Position numbers and translations under genes: made by a program. DNA of 64,000 nt from Salinisphaeraceae bacterium. Lineage in GTDB: Bacteria; Pseudomonadota; Gammaproteobacteria; Nevskiales; Salinisphaeraceae. Location of the stretch: contig NYTH01000020.1 of the NCBI GenBank assembly GCA_002683405.1, forward strand, positions 21,316 to 85,315, read 5' to 3'. Shown here in pieces: positions 9,466 to 17,473 of this stretch. Within the stretch, counting starts at the first letter, position 1; every line of letters starts with the position of its first letter. The notes beneath the pieces were generated by a model, which was given only the letters and a program-made list of their open reading frames with translations, was not told where the DNA came from and searched no databases.

Positions 9466-10395
9466 TCAGGTCAGCACTTCGAGAAAACTCTGCCTGGGCG
9501 TGAAGTCCTGGGAGAACGTGGCCGCGCCCAGCTCGTCGGTATCCCAGGTGAGCGTGGGAATATCGGGATAGTGGACATAGCCCTCCGCGAACACTTCGTT
9601 GCGGTTGCCGGACGGATCGAAGAAATAAATGGTGGCGCCGCGGGTTACGCCATGCCGGTTGGGGCCGACATCAATGGGCACGCGGTATTTGCCGAGACGG
9701 TCCGCCGCTTTCACGACATCCGCAGCGTTCTCGAGCCGGAAGGAAGCATGGTGGAACTTGTTGTCTTCGGGCTGGCGGACGAAGGCGATATCGTGCGGCT
9801 TGTTGGAGCAACTGAGGAAGACGGCCAGCTTCATCTTGGATTCCGCGTCGATCAACTGTTCCACGAAATCGAAATCGAACAGCTCGGTGAACAGCTCCAG
9901 ACAGGCATCAATATCCTGGCCGCCCAGCAGAATGTGATCCAGGCCGGGCGTCTCCACACCGCGCACCACGCCATCATCCGGAATGACGCCGGGATTGTGC
10001 GCGCCCATGGTGTTGCCGAGCTGTTCCTTCTCGGCATAGAACTGCATGGTGTGCCCGGTGGGCAGGGTAAATTGAATTCTGCGACCACTCTTGGGGTACA
10101 CGCCGGCTTCGATGTGCTCGACTTCGTAATCACGCCCCTTGAGCTTGGCTTCCAGATCGTCCAGGCCCGCGTCGGAGTACACCTTGAACGCCAGGTAATC
10201 CATGCCCGGACGGTCGGTCACCCGCAGCACGACGCTGTGGTGATCCCACTCGTCCCAGCACTTGAAGTAGAGCTTGTCGTCTTCTTCCAGAACCTCGTGC
10301 AAGCCCATGATTTCGCCGTAGTGCCGGCGCGCCTTTTCCTTGTCCATCACGCGGATGCAGACTTCGCCCGGACGCAGGATGCCTCGAATTGCCAT
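9466..10395 (-). CDS. dmpB: Catechol 2,3-dioxygenase
   Basis: Extradiol dioxygenase that opens catechol between C2 and C3 to give 2-hydroxymuconic semialdehyde. The 309-aa two-domain vicinal-oxygen-chelate protein has Fe(II) ligands H154 (GLDHILLG), H215 or H216 (KFHHASF) and E267 (NRNEVF), plus the active-site H248 and Y257, matching XylE/DmpB in length and positions. AGGAG stands 9 bases before the ATG. It is second in an operon after the GST gene, with an extradiol-reactivating ferredoxin further down the same operon. Confidence 0.97.
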   Translation of the reverse strand: MAIRGILRPGEVCIRVMDKEKARRHYGEIMGLHEVLEEDDKLYFKCWDEWDHHSVVLRVTDRPGMDYLAFKVYSDAGLDDLEAKLKGRDYEVEHIEAGVYPKSGRRIQFTLPTGHTMQFYAEKEQLGNTMGAHNPGVIPDDGVVRGVETPGLDHILLGGQDIDACLELFTELFDFDFVEQLIDAESKMKLAVFLSCSNKPHDIAFVRQPEDNKFHHASFRLENAADVVKAADRLGKYRVPIDVGPNRHGVTRGATIYFFDPSGNRNEVFAEGYVHYPDIPTLTWDTDELGAATFSQDFTPRQSFLEVLT

Positions 10396-10493
10396 TGTGC
10401 TGTCTCCTCTTTTCTTGTGTTGTCGGGCCTACGGCCACAACGTTCATTAACGTTCTGCCTAAGCAGGCAGTGATCGCCAGATCGCTGCTGGCC

Positions 10494-11168
10494 TCAGGTC
10501 ACCCCTTCCTCGATCCCGAACTCGGCCGCGATGCCTTCCTGGTCGATGGCCCGTCGCACGGCAGGCCGGGCCAGCGCCTTGTCAATGACGCGGGTGAATT
10601 CCGGAAAGTCGTTGCGAACATCCATGCCCACTTTCAGGCCCCAGCGGTAATAGACCACGAGCAGGCTGTCCACGAAACTGTACTGGTCTGCCACCGCCCA
10701 CTGCCTGCCGGCGAGCCGGGCGTTCATATCTTCATAACTCGCACGTACCCGGAGGCGACCGGCCTCACGCATCTTTTCCTGACAGGCCTCGTCGTCCACG
10801 AAACCGCTGGGTCGAATAATGGTGCGGGCCCCGGTCTGGTGTACGGCGCTGCCCAGCCAGCTCATCCATTCAAGGCTGCGGGCAAACGCCTCGCCCTCCA
10901 GCGGCAGAAGCCCTTTTTCGGGAAACTGGCCGGCCAGATAAGTCAGTATGGCGAGGACTTCTGTGAGCACGCGCTCACCCTTGTCATCCTCGATGACCAG
11001 CGCCGGAACGCGCCCGCGGGGATTCACCGCGAGATATTCGGGCCGCTTGTTTTCCTGCTGATTCACGCGAAGCATGGCGGGTTCATATTCGCAGCCGATT
11101 TCCTCCAGCGCGATATGGACTGCCAGCGAGCAGGCGCCGGGGGAGTGATACAAACGCATTCTGGCCAT
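10494..11168 (-). CDS. Glutathione S-transferase, beta-class (BphK-like)
   Basis: About 225-aa GST. The N-terminal thioredoxin-like domain begins MRLYHSPGACSL, with the Cys typical of beta-class and BphK enzymes, and contains NPRGRVPALV (cis-Pro) and the glutathione-binding VLTEVLAILTYL. An all-helical domain follows. I place the start at ATG 11168 (or 11159) because the open frame further upstream would run through the conserved operator at 11221-11236. First gene of the meta-cleavage operon. Such GSTs in aromatic operons dehalogenate or conjugate reactive intermediates; here it sits with an epoxide hydrolase and glutathione-dependent formaldehyde genes, giving the operon a glutathione theme. 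Confidence 0.9.
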   Translation of the reverse strand: MARMRLYHSPGACSLAVHIALEEIGCEYEPAMLRVNQQENKRPEYLAVNPRGRVPALVIEDDKGERVLTEVLAILTYLAGQFPEKGLLPLEGEAFARSLEWMSWLGSAVHQTGARTIIRPSGFVDDEACQEKMREAGRLRVRASYEDMNARLAGRQWAVADQYSFVDSLLVVYYRWGLKVGMDVRNDFPEFTRVIDKALARPAVRRAIDQEGIAAEFGIEEGVT

Positions 11169-11220
11169 GACGTGACGGTTCTCGAAGATATTGGCTGCCA
11201 TCAAGCTATTGCCCTGCCCG

Positions 11221-11236
11221 TATACCGTCAAATACC
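11221..11236 (-). promoter_or_regulatory. Conserved 16-bp operator, copy A (proposed LysR site)
   Basis: Read toward the GST gene the sequence is GGTATTTGACGGTATA, about 53 bases before the GST start codon. It contains two GTAT units 10 bases apart and an embedded TTGACG that could serve as a -35 element, with TAGCTT 12 bases after the motif as a possible -10. Near-identical copies at 22670-22685 and 23723-23738 precede the only other units flanking the BenM/CatM-type LysR gene. Confidence 0.65.
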
Positions 11237-11324
11237 TTAGAGGCGGCATAACGATGCTGTTTCGGCATTGCAGGCAGCGCTGCCCTGCGGCAGGTTGGAC
11301 CGGTTGTGGTGAGCAGCGCGGCCA

Positions 11325-12389
11325 TCAGATCTTCCGGAACAGCGGGCTCTTGATCTGGTCGGCATCTGCCGCCGAGACAAATTTTTCCAGATAGATGTCT
11401 TTCTCGAACAGTCGCCCCTGCATCAGCGCGGTGATAGTGGCGTCGATCATCCGGGGCGGGCCACACAGGTAGGCCTTGTGGCCGGTGAATCGGTCATTGA
11501 AGTGCGCCCTGGCTGCGTCGTGGACAAAACCGCGATAGCCATCCCAGTCGCTGTCTTCGGGCTCTTCGGAGAGCGCCGGGACATAGCTGAAGTTGTCGTG
11601 CTGCTCGGCCAGTTTCGTGAACGCCTCATGGTAGTAGAGCTCGGCGCGCGTACGCTGCCCGTAGACCAGCGTGATCGGCTGCTCGCACCCCTCTTCCAGC
11701 AACTCGTCGATCATGCTTTTGGGGCTGGACAGCCCGGAGCCCCCGGCGAAGAAAATCATGGGCATGTCGGCCGACTTGCGGACAAAGAAGCGGCCGTAGG
11801 GGCCGGAAATCGTGACCTCGTCACCCTCCGACAGCTCGTTGTGGATATAACCGGTGCCGTAACCGCCTGCGACAATGCGCACGTTCAATTCGACTTCGTC
11901 GCCCGTGGACGGCGGGTTTGCCAGCGAAAAGGCACGGTGCACCGTGCCGTCGCCCGCCTCGTTCGGCAACTCGATATTGATGTACTGCCCGGCCTGGAAA
12001 TGCATGGGCCGGTCCAGCTTGAGAAAAATGCCCTTGATGGTCGGGGTCAGGTCTTCGATGCGTGACACCGTGGCGGCGTAGTCCTCCACCGGTATGACTT
12101 CCTGATCGGGGTCTTCCTCGATGTCCGCTTCAATGGTGCAATCCGATTCGAGCGTGGCGCAGCAGGCCAGCGTCATGCCTTCGTCCCGTTCGTAATCGAG
12201 CAAGGCAAACGGCGAAGCGTCGTTGTGCTCCACCAGCCCGTCGGTGACGTCCACCTTGCAGGTGGCGCAGAGGCCGTGACAGCAGGCGTGCGGCAGCCAA
12301 ACACCCTGTCGCAGGGCGGCGTCGAGCATGGTCTGGCCCTCGTCGACCTCGATGGTCTGGCCGATGGGTTCGATGGTGAGTTCGTACAT
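11325..12389 (-). CDS. dmpP: Phenol hydroxylase P5, NADH-ferredoxin-type reductase
   Basis: Electron-transfer subunit of multicomponent phenol hydroxylase; passes electrons from NADH through FAD and a 2Fe-2S cluster to the P3 di-iron centre. The 354-aa protein has an N-terminal plant-type ferredoxin domain (C36, C41, C44 and C76/77 in CCHGLCATC and LACCAT), an FAD motif RAFSLAN near residue 150, an NAD-binding GGSG segment and CGPPRMIDA near the C-terminus. It is the last gene of the dmpKLMNOP operon and is separated from dmpO by an inverted-repeat element. Confidence 0.97.
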   Translation of the reverse strand: MYELTIEPIGQTIEVDEGQTMLDAALRQGVWLPHACCHGLCATCKVDVTDGLVEHNDASPFALLDYERDEGMTLACCATLESDCTIEADIEEDPDQEVIPVEDYAATVSRIEDLTPTIKGIFLKLDRPMHFQAGQYINIELPNEAGDGTVHRAFSLANPPSTGDEVELNVRIVAGGYGTGYIHNELSEGDEVTISGPYGRFFVRKSADMPMIFFAGGSGLSSPKSMIDELLEEGCEQPITLVYGQRTRAELYYHEAFTKLAEQHDNFSYVPALSEEPEDSDWDGYRGFVHDAARAHFNDRFTGHKAYLCGPPRMIDATITALMQGRLFEKDIYLEKFVSAADADQIKSPLFRKI

Positions 12390-12401
12390 GACTAATTAAG
12401 C

Positions 12402-12522
12402 CGCCACACAGGCGCGGAGTCCACAGAGAAAAGAGGAAGCGAAAGCCAAACCACAAAAAACACCGGGAACACAGGGAAAACTGTTCTTCATTCTCTGTAG
12501 CCCTCGGGATTTTGTGGTGGCG
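12402..12522. repeat. Inverted-repeat element between dmpO and dmpP
   Basis: About 120-bp non-coding element. The left end CGCCACACAGGCGCGGAG continues into CCACAGAGAA; the right end reads TTCTCTGTAG and finishes TTTTGTGGTGGCG. The two ends are imperfect inverted copies (CGCCAC and ACAGAGAA on both). The same end sequences bound the element at 14764-14900, so the two belong to one repeat family. Confidence 0.65.
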
Positions 12523-12540
12523 AGCTTTTCTTCATACGAC

Positions 12541-12903
12541 TCAGTTATGCGTGCCGTTCAGCCCCGCCAACTCGGGTGTGCGAAACCGGACCAGGCCCTT
12601 GTGCGGGATACCGTTCTCCTCGATGCTCTTATCGAAATCGGGCTTGAATGACTCGCCATCCATGATCCACTCGGCCTTGTCCCAATCGATTTTCTCGAAA
12701 TCGGGATGATGGCCGAAGGTGCCCGGCAGAATGCCCTGGACCACATCGCCGAACTTCATGCCCGGCTCCAGCGGCAGACACAGGGGGGTAGCAATCATCA
12801 TGTGCTGGTCCCAGGTGAAGCTGACCACCTGATTGCCACCAAAGTTTTCCTGACGATCCCGGAATTCGCCGTGATAGTCATCTCTTATTGCGTTGACTGG
12901 CAT
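12541..12903 (-). CDS. dmpO: Phenol hydroxylase P4 subunit
   Basis: 120-aa component of the multicomponent phenol hydroxylase, part of the oxygenase assembly. MPVNAIRDDYHGEFRDRQENFGGNQ, the Trp-rich FTWDQHMMIATPLCLPLE and GTFGHHPDFEKIDW are characteristic of the P4 family. AGGAG lies about 10 bases upstream of the ATG. It is flanked on both sides by structured intergenic elements instead of the few bases seen in Pseudomonas dmp. Confidence 0.93.
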   Translation of the reverse strand: MPVNAIRDDYHGEFRDRQENFGGNQVVSFTWDQHMMIATPLCLPLEPGMKFGDVVQGILPGTFGHHPDFEKIDWDKAEWIMDGESFKPDFDKSIEENGIPHKGLVRFRTPELAGLNGTHN

Positions 12904-12944
12904 CGCGTCATATCTCCTGCTCGCATATCGAGCCGCTTCTTATT

Positions 12945-13047
12945 CGTAGGCCGGAAGGAGCACGCAGTGCGGATTCCGGCGTCTTCTGTTGGCGTTGCTC
13001 TCGTAATGCCGGATTCCGCCCGCTGTGCGGGCGTCCTCCGGCCTACG
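12945..13047. repeat. REP-like 103-bp palindromic element between dmpN and dmpO
   Basis: The left arm begins CGTAGGCCGGAAGGAGCACG and ends GGATTCCGGC (12945-12980). The right arm (13008-13047) is its imperfect reverse complement, ending GTCCTCCGGCCTACG. The arms are about 36-40 bases with a ~27-base loop. The GTAGGCCGGA...TCCGGCCTAC layout resembles enterobacterial REP/BIME units. It lies inside an operon, so it will fold in the mRNA. Confidence 0.7.
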
Positions 13048-13063
13048 GTGGTTCTGTCTTTGC

Positions 13064-14674
13064 CTAGCCGGTCTTTCTGACCGCGTCCGAAACAGGGCCT
13101 TCGTGGATATTGGCTGGTCGGCCGGTCCATTCTTCCCACTTTTTCGCGTCGACGTGTTCGCTGAACAGGCCGCCGTCCACACCGGGCTTGATGCCCATGT
13201 AGGACAGTGCCTCGAACATCGGGTCGAAGCCTTCTGCCCTGGGGTCGGCGCCTTCGCGGAAATACTCGCCTTTCAGGATCTGATGCACCGGCAAAACCGC
13301 GTGCACGAACTTTTCGGGCTCGTCGTCAAAAATGTCCTTGCAGCCATCCGAGCAGAAGTTGTAGCGCTCGCCCTTGTATTTCGAGTGACGGAAGCAGAGT
13401 TGGGTCGGGTCTTCCGGTTCGGTGAACAGGCAGGGCCACTGACAGGTCTGGCAGAGCTGGGGCAGGCCCTCGAACTCGAACGGCTCGCCCTTGGCTTCGA
13501 GCTCGCGCCAGTATTCGTAGCGTGGGCGGTAGTACTTGTCGAACGTGTCCGGATACTTCTCGCTCATCCAGTCCATTTCTTCTTCCGACGGCAGCCATAC
13601 GCCAAAGCCGCCGGCCTTGCGCAGCTGGTAGAAGGTGGACCAGAGCTGATGGCTCATGTGGCCTTTTTCGTGGATGGTCTGCTCGTAGTACTTGGGCATG
13701 CGAATGCCGTAGCGTTCGAGATCGGCGAACAGCGCGCCGCCGTTCTCCTCGAAATAGATTTCCCAGGCTTCCTTCCAGGACATCACGCGTTTGGGCAGCA
13801 TGTAATCCATCATGGCGGCCAGCACGGCGAGCATGCGGTAGCCGCGCCAGAACCACTTGTCGATCCACTTCTGCACGATGGGCACGTTGCGTTCGTCCTG
13901 CTCCAGCAGGAACTTGATGACCTCGATACCCAGAGTCATGTGCCGGGCCTCGTCGGACTGGGCCGAGAAGCCGAAGGAGACGGTGGACATGTCGCCGTTG
14001 TAGGCCGCGCCGGACATCCAGGGCATGAACACCAGATTGGTCAGCACGTATTCGAAGGCAAAGGAAATGGCCGTGATGAACTCGAAGGGCCCGGCGGTCT
14101 GCGCATCCTCGAAGAAGGACTTCGGAATGGAGATGTACCAGGTGCGATCGAACTGCTGCGGGAAGTCCGACATGCCTTCGAAGTATTTCTGGTAGTGACT
14201 CAGGGCGTGAATCTGGGTGGTGGCATGCCGCAGCTCATCAATGGCCTGCATCTGTGCCGCCACGCGGGGGCCGACGCCCTCGAACTCGCGTGAGAGCATG
14301 TTGAAGCCGCGGTGCGAGGCGTATTCCAGGCCGACGATCGCGTTCAGGAAAATCTTCATGGCCTGCACGTAGCGGGCGTCCGTCACGTTGAACTGGCCGT
14401 TGTTCTGCTGGAACGCATCGATGATGGCGTAGAGCTTGCGCTCCTTCTCGCCCTGATATTTCCAGTAGGCATCCATGGTGAGCCGGAACGGGTCTTCCCA
14501 CGCTGACCAGTCGTGGATGTGAATGCCCTCGTAAGTCAGCTTGCTGTAGATGTCTTCCTTCTTCTGGTAAGACGGCTCCCAGCCCAGCCCGCGGGTCAGC
14601 ATTTCGTAGTTCTGTTTGAGGCTGAGCTTCTTCGGCGGCTGCCTGCCGGCCTTGTCCTTCATGACTGCACTCAT
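13064..14674 (-). CDS. dmpN: Phenol hydroxylase P3, large oxygenase subunit
   Basis: Catalytic alpha subunit of the soluble di-iron phenol 2-monooxygenase. The 536-aa protein carries both halves of the carboxylate-bridged di-iron site: E117 with D146-E147-x-x-H150 (DELRH), and E209 with D241-E242-x-x-H245 (DEARH). The C-terminal CQTCQWPC and the later NFCSDGC are the zinc-binding tail of this subunit. Pseudomonas DmpN is 517 aa; the extra residues are at the two ends. AGGAG precedes the ATG by 6 bases. Confidence 0.97.
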   Translation of the reverse strand: MSAVMKDKAGRQPPKKLSLKQNYEMLTRGLGWEPSYQKKEDIYSKLTYEGIHIHDWSAWEDPFRLTMDAYWKYQGEKERKLYAIIDAFQQNNGQFNVTDARYVQAMKIFLNAIVGLEYASHRGFNMLSREFEGVGPRVAAQMQAIDELRHATTQIHALSHYQKYFEGMSDFPQQFDRTWYISIPKSFFEDAQTAGPFEFITAISFAFEYVLTNLVFMPWMSGAAYNGDMSTVSFGFSAQSDEARHMTLGIEVIKFLLEQDERNVPIVQKWIDKWFWRGYRMLAVLAAMMDYMLPKRVMSWKEAWEIYFEENGGALFADLERYGIRMPKYYEQTIHEKGHMSHQLWSTFYQLRKAGGFGVWLPSEEEMDWMSEKYPDTFDKYYRPRYEYWRELEAKGEPFEFEGLPQLCQTCQWPCLFTEPEDPTQLCFRHSKYKGERYNFCSDGCKDIFDDEPEKFVHAVLPVHQILKGEYFREGADPRAEGFDPMFEALSYMGIKPGVDGGLFSEHVDAKKWEEWTGRPANIHEGPVSDAVRKTG

Positions 14675-14763
14675 ATCTCGCTCCTCTTCAACATTGTTCT
14701 AGCGGGCAATCAGGGCCCCGCCGATGAATACTGCTCGACCGTTCTTTCGTGTAGAAAAAAATG

Positions 14764-14900
14764 CGCTACAGAGGCACAGAGAACACAGAGCCAATCCTGC
14801 TGCATGACTGACATGGCCCGAATAAGGACTGCACTCCGTCATGGTTTAATGCCCTCCGCCGCATATTTCGCGATCTCCGTGCCTCTGCGCCTCTGTGGCG
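14764..14900. repeat. Inverted-repeat element between dmpM and dmpN
   Basis: The left end is CGCTACAGAGGCACAGAG plus AACACAGAG (14764-14790). The right end (14872-14900) is GATCTCCGTGCCTCTGCGCC plus TCTGTGGCG, its imperfect inverse. Ends and spacing match the 12402-12522 element, while the interior differs. No open frame of note lies inside. It ends 12 bases past the dmpM stop codon. Confidence 0.65.
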
Positions 14901-14912
14901 TCATCTTCAAAT

Positions 14913-15197
14913 CTAAAGCTTCCACTCGAGCGTGAACTCGTCTTCGGTCTCGTCCAGCGAGCCCGAAAGGGAAATCAGGTTGACCTGCAGTTCCTGCAGA
15001 TCGAACGCCCGACCCGCCATTTCCTCGACCGTCTCGCGCTTCACCACCAGCTTGCCGGGTGCGGTGATCTTCACCATGCCCGGCGATTCGTCGATCTGCG
15101 CGTGCGGGTTGTCCTGCTCGATGGCGTCGACAATGGGGATGGTGTCGCCGTTGGCCTGAAAGGCGATGAAGACGGGTTGTCTTGCCGGTTCTGCCAT
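14913..15197 (-). CDS. dmpM: Phenol hydroxylase P2, regulatory (effector) subunit
   Basis: 94-aa cofactorless coupling protein that binds the oxygenase and tunes the di-iron site, like MmoB or TmoD. Diagnostic segments are FIAFQANGDTIPIVDAIEQDNPH and the conserved MVKITAPGKLVVKRETVEE. AAGGAG lies about 10 bases upstream. It follows dmpL closely. Confidence 0.95.
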   Translation of the reverse strand: MAEPARQPVFIAFQANGDTIPIVDAIEQDNPHAQIDESPGMVKITAPGKLVVKRETVEEMAGRAFDLQELQVNLISLSGSLDETEDEFTLEWKL

Positions 15198-15224
15198 GAC
15201 TGTCTCGCTCCTTCCTCGTGCCTG

Positions 15225-16226
15225 CTAGGCCACGCCCAGCTTCGCGATACGCTTGTTGATATCCGCGTTGATTTCGTCCAGCACCACCTCGGCTTCGTCG
15301 CCGCCTAGCAGTTCGACCGCCAGCGGACTGACGGCCTCTTCGAACGCGGCACGCCAGCGCGACACCCAGGTTTCGAGCAGCTGCTGATTTTCGGCGCCCT
15401 CTTTCGCGGCGGTCTTGATGACCGCGTCCACCCACCGCGCAACTTCCTTCTGCCACTCGAGCAGATAGTCGGTGAGGATGGAGAGCGACGCGCCGTAGAC
15501 GCGGGTGAACTGCGCCTCGAAATGGCTGAAGAACAGCGGGTAGACATAGCTGTCGGCCACCAGGTTCTGAGCCACGAAGGCTTCAAACCAGTCCCGCGTT
15601 ACGAACAGCGTTTCGACCTGCTCGCGCAAGCCCTGCCACTCGGCGTCATTCATCCAGTGACCATGCGCCTGGTCGAGCGAATCACCGGTATTGCCGTCGG
15701 TGAAAAGGCCGATGCGACTCAAATGCTGCGCCATGCCGAGCCGGTCCATGGCCTGCATCATGGCCGGTGACGTGATGGCCGTACCGAAACCGTAGGCTCC
15801 GACCTGGCTGTTTACGGTGTTGGCACCCCATTCGTAATGACGTAGCGGCACAATACCCCACACGATCTGCGCCTTGGCCTGGTCCGGCAATGACCCCAGC
15901 AGGTCACGCTTGGTCACAAATTCGATTTGCTGATCCAGCGCGCCCTGCTGTTTCGCGCGGGTCATGGTCCAGGCCCCGTAGTAGTACTGCCGCGGGTCCT
16001 TCAGGTCGTACCAGTCGTTCATGACGATCGTGGTGCGGCGAGCGTCGTAGAGATCGCGCTCGCCTTCCGTCTCCCACGTCGGTTTGTAATGGAAATTGAC
16101 GGTGGGCTGCAGATCGTAGGTGGCTTCCTGATACCGGTTGGGCGGACGCTTGTCGCCAAAACGCTCGATCAGGTGCGTAAAGCCGGTACGTAGGGGTTTC
16201 ACGCCGGATGTCTTGATATCTACCAC
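15225..16226 (-). CDS. dmpL: Phenol hydroxylase P1, beta oxygenase subunit
   Basis: 333-aa ferritin-like subunit that pairs with P3 in the (alpha-beta-gamma)2 oxygenase but lacks the iron ligands. FGDKRPPNRYQEATYDLQP, MNDWYDLKDPRQYYYGAW and QIVWGIVPLRHYEWGANTVN are family signatures. The start codon is GTG (16226) preceded by AGGAG at 8 bases. The gene lies 58 bases after dmpK. Confidence 0.96.
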   Translation of the reverse strand: MVDIKTSGVKPLRTGFTHLIERFGDKRPPNRYQEATYDLQPTVNFHYKPTWETEGERDLYDARRTTIVMNDWYDLKDPRQYYYGAWTMTRAKQQGALDQQIEFVTKRDLLGSLPDQAKAQIVWGIVPLRHYEWGANTVNSQVGAYGFGTAITSPAMMQAMDRLGMAQHLSRIGLFTDGNTGDSLDQAHGHWMNDAEWQGLREQVETLFVTRDWFEAFVAQNLVADSYVYPLFFSHFEAQFTRVYGASLSILTDYLLEWQKEVARWVDAVIKTAAKEGAENQQLLETWVSRWRAAFEEAVSPLAVELLGGDEAEVVLDEINADINKRIAKLGVA

Positions 16227-16284
16227 GTCGGTATCTCCTCTGCTGCCGGCTTGTGCCGGTCTGTAGGACGCTGCGAGCCGCCGA

Positions 16285-16554
16285 CTATTCCGTCACGCCG
16301 GGCTTGCCGAAGCGCCATTTCTGCTTGTCGTGATCGATGGCTTCGATCTGCTCGGGGGTGCAGCGAATCACGTCGTTCGCCTGGCAGAACTCGTCGAAGG
16401 CGGCTCTGGGCATGATGAGCTCGGCCGCCAGGTCGGGATCGTCGATCGAAAAATCGAACTCCACGAAGCCGTCGGCCCGTTCCTCGCGCACCAGCACATA
16501 GCAGCGATGGCCGCGGCGCGACTCCAGCTTTCGCAGGGGGATTACGTTCGACAT
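16285..16554 (-). CDS. dmpK: Phenol hydroxylase P0, assembly subunit
   Basis: 89-aa P0 protein, required in characterised systems for assembly or activation of the oxygenase on phenol. The core VREERADGFVEFDFSIDDP, AELIMPRAAFDEFC and KQKWRFG matches the family. GGAGG precedes the ATG by 4 bases. It is the first gene of the operon, about 55 bases downstream of the predicted sigma-54 start site. Confidence 0.93.
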   Translation of the reverse strand: MSNVIPLRKLESRRGHRCYVLVREERADGFVEFDFSIDDPDLAAELIMPRAAFDEFCQANDVIRCTPEQIEAIDHDKQKWRFGKPGVTE

Positions 16555-16620
16555 GGCGCCTCCGTGAACTCGCTGTACTGCGGTGCCGGCTCGTTTTTAC
16601 GGCCGGTCTGCACGCTCTAA

Positions 16621-16636
16621 AGCATGGGTCATGCCA
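16621..16636 (-). promoter_or_regulatory. Sigma-54 (-24/-12) promoter of dmpKLMNOP
   Basis: The minus strand reads TGGCATGACCCATGCT. Compared with the consensus TGGCACG-N4-TTGCW it keeps GG at -24, GC at -12 and the obligatory 10-base spacing, with two mismatches. Transcription would start near 16610, leaving a leader of about 55 bases. The DmpR-type activator gene lies just upstream, as expected for a phenol-inducible Po-like promoter. Confidence 0.75.
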
Positions 16637-16763
16637 TGAGTCAGGCGTTTCGGAGGTTATACGGCGGCAACAGCAAAGGCAGCGCTATCTTGTTGTTACC
16701 GCTACGATATTTTGGGATTGACGCTGTACGGAGGCGGTCCGTGCCCACATCAGCGCGCTATCC

Positions 16764-16812
16764 GAAATTAATCATTTAATGAATTTTTATTTTTATTTAT
16801 TTATTTGATTAA
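16764..16812. promoter_or_regulatory. AT-rich tract upstream of the sigma-54 promoter
   Basis: A 49-base stretch almost free of G and C, with TTTA/ATTT repeats, in an otherwise GC-rich region. It sits about 130-190 bases upstream of the -24 element. The minus strand carries AATCAAATAAATA (16798-16810), one mismatch from the IHF consensus. It could be the bend or activator-binding region for DmpR, or the terminator region of the methyltransferase gene; I could not identify a clear DmpR inverted repeat. Confidence 0.4.
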
Positions 16813-16852
16813 GTATTCTGGCGGCGCTTTCTTCGACGTCGGGTTGTCGAAG

Positions 16853-17473
16853 TCAGCGATTTGCCGCGGCATAAATGGATTCGTAATCACGATCGGCGCG
16901 GTCGAGTTCCGGGTCGAACGCGCGCAGGCCGGGATTTTTGAAGCCGGCGATTTCAAGTCGGCGAATGAGGTTCTCCTCGTCGAACATATAGCAGTGCTGA
17001 CCGTTCATGTAGGCCGTGTAGTTGACGTAATCGATACGCGTGGTGTGGTGGAACGCGCGCTGATAGCCAAAAAATTCGTCGGGCAGGTCCTGCCCTCGAA
17101 CGTAGGCTTCCAGATAAATCCGCGCGTTGGGGACACAAATGGAGAATTCACCGCCGGGCCTGAGTGCCTTCAGGCAATCGCCGAGAAAATCCTGGCCCTG
17201 CCGGAAGGTGAGATGCTCGAGAAAATGAGATGAATAAATCCTGTCAATCGAACCGGGCGGGAACGGCAGACCCTTTCGCAAGTCGGCGAACAGATCGGCT
17301 TTCAGACTCAGGTCGAGCGTGGTCCAGCCGTTGTTACCGCCGCGTTCTCCTGCGCCCACCTCCAGCCAGATCGGATGACCGCCCTTCAGCAGTCTGCCTA
17401 TCTTCCGGCGCGATTTTGCCCGGGCGTAGCGCGATGCCACCGGCCAGGCGATTTTGCGTGCGGTTCTACCCAT
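16853..17473 (-). CDS. Class I SAM-dependent methyltransferase
   Basis: 206-aa predicted methyltransferase. Motif I is LEVGAGERGGNNGWTTLDLS, followed by DLRKGLPFPPGSIDRIYSSH, HFLEHL and ALRPGGEFSICVPN, a layout seen in COG4627-like enzymes often found near surface-polysaccharide genes. The start at ATG 17473 gives a basic N-terminus (RTARKIAWPVASRYARAK); the frame stays open to 18148 but only as the antisense of dmpR. The gene lies between dmpR and dmpK, an unusual position. The substrate is unknown; catechol or phenol O-methylation is possible but not shown. Confidence 0.8.
   Translation of the reverse strand: MGRTARKIAWPVASRYARAKSRRKIGRLLKGGHPIWLEVGAGERGGNNGWTTLDLSLKADLFADLRKGLPFPPGSIDRIYSSHFLEHLTFRQGQDFLGDCLKALRPGGEFSICVPNARIYLEAYVRGQDLPDEFFGYQRAFHHTTRIDYVNYTAYMNGQHCYMFDEENLIRRLEIAGFKNPGLRAFDPELDRADRDYESIYAAANR

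Noticed and set aside
8137..10473. A 778-codon open frame on the plus strand opposite dmpB, the SDR and the tautomerase
   Set aside because: It is antisense to well-supported genes, shows no recognisable domain and is what high GC at third codon positions produces. The same holds for the plus-strand frames at 19414-21699, 27844-29487 and 58610-60883.
10494..11249. GST start at 11249
   Set aside because: The extension would translate through the conserved operator and adds residues not seen in GSTs; the family N-terminus begins at 11168 or 11159.
16555..16852. Insertion sequence or phage attachment remnant at the AT-rich tract
   Set aside because: No transposase fragment, terminal inverted repeats or target duplications are visible; the tract is better explained as a promoter or terminator region.
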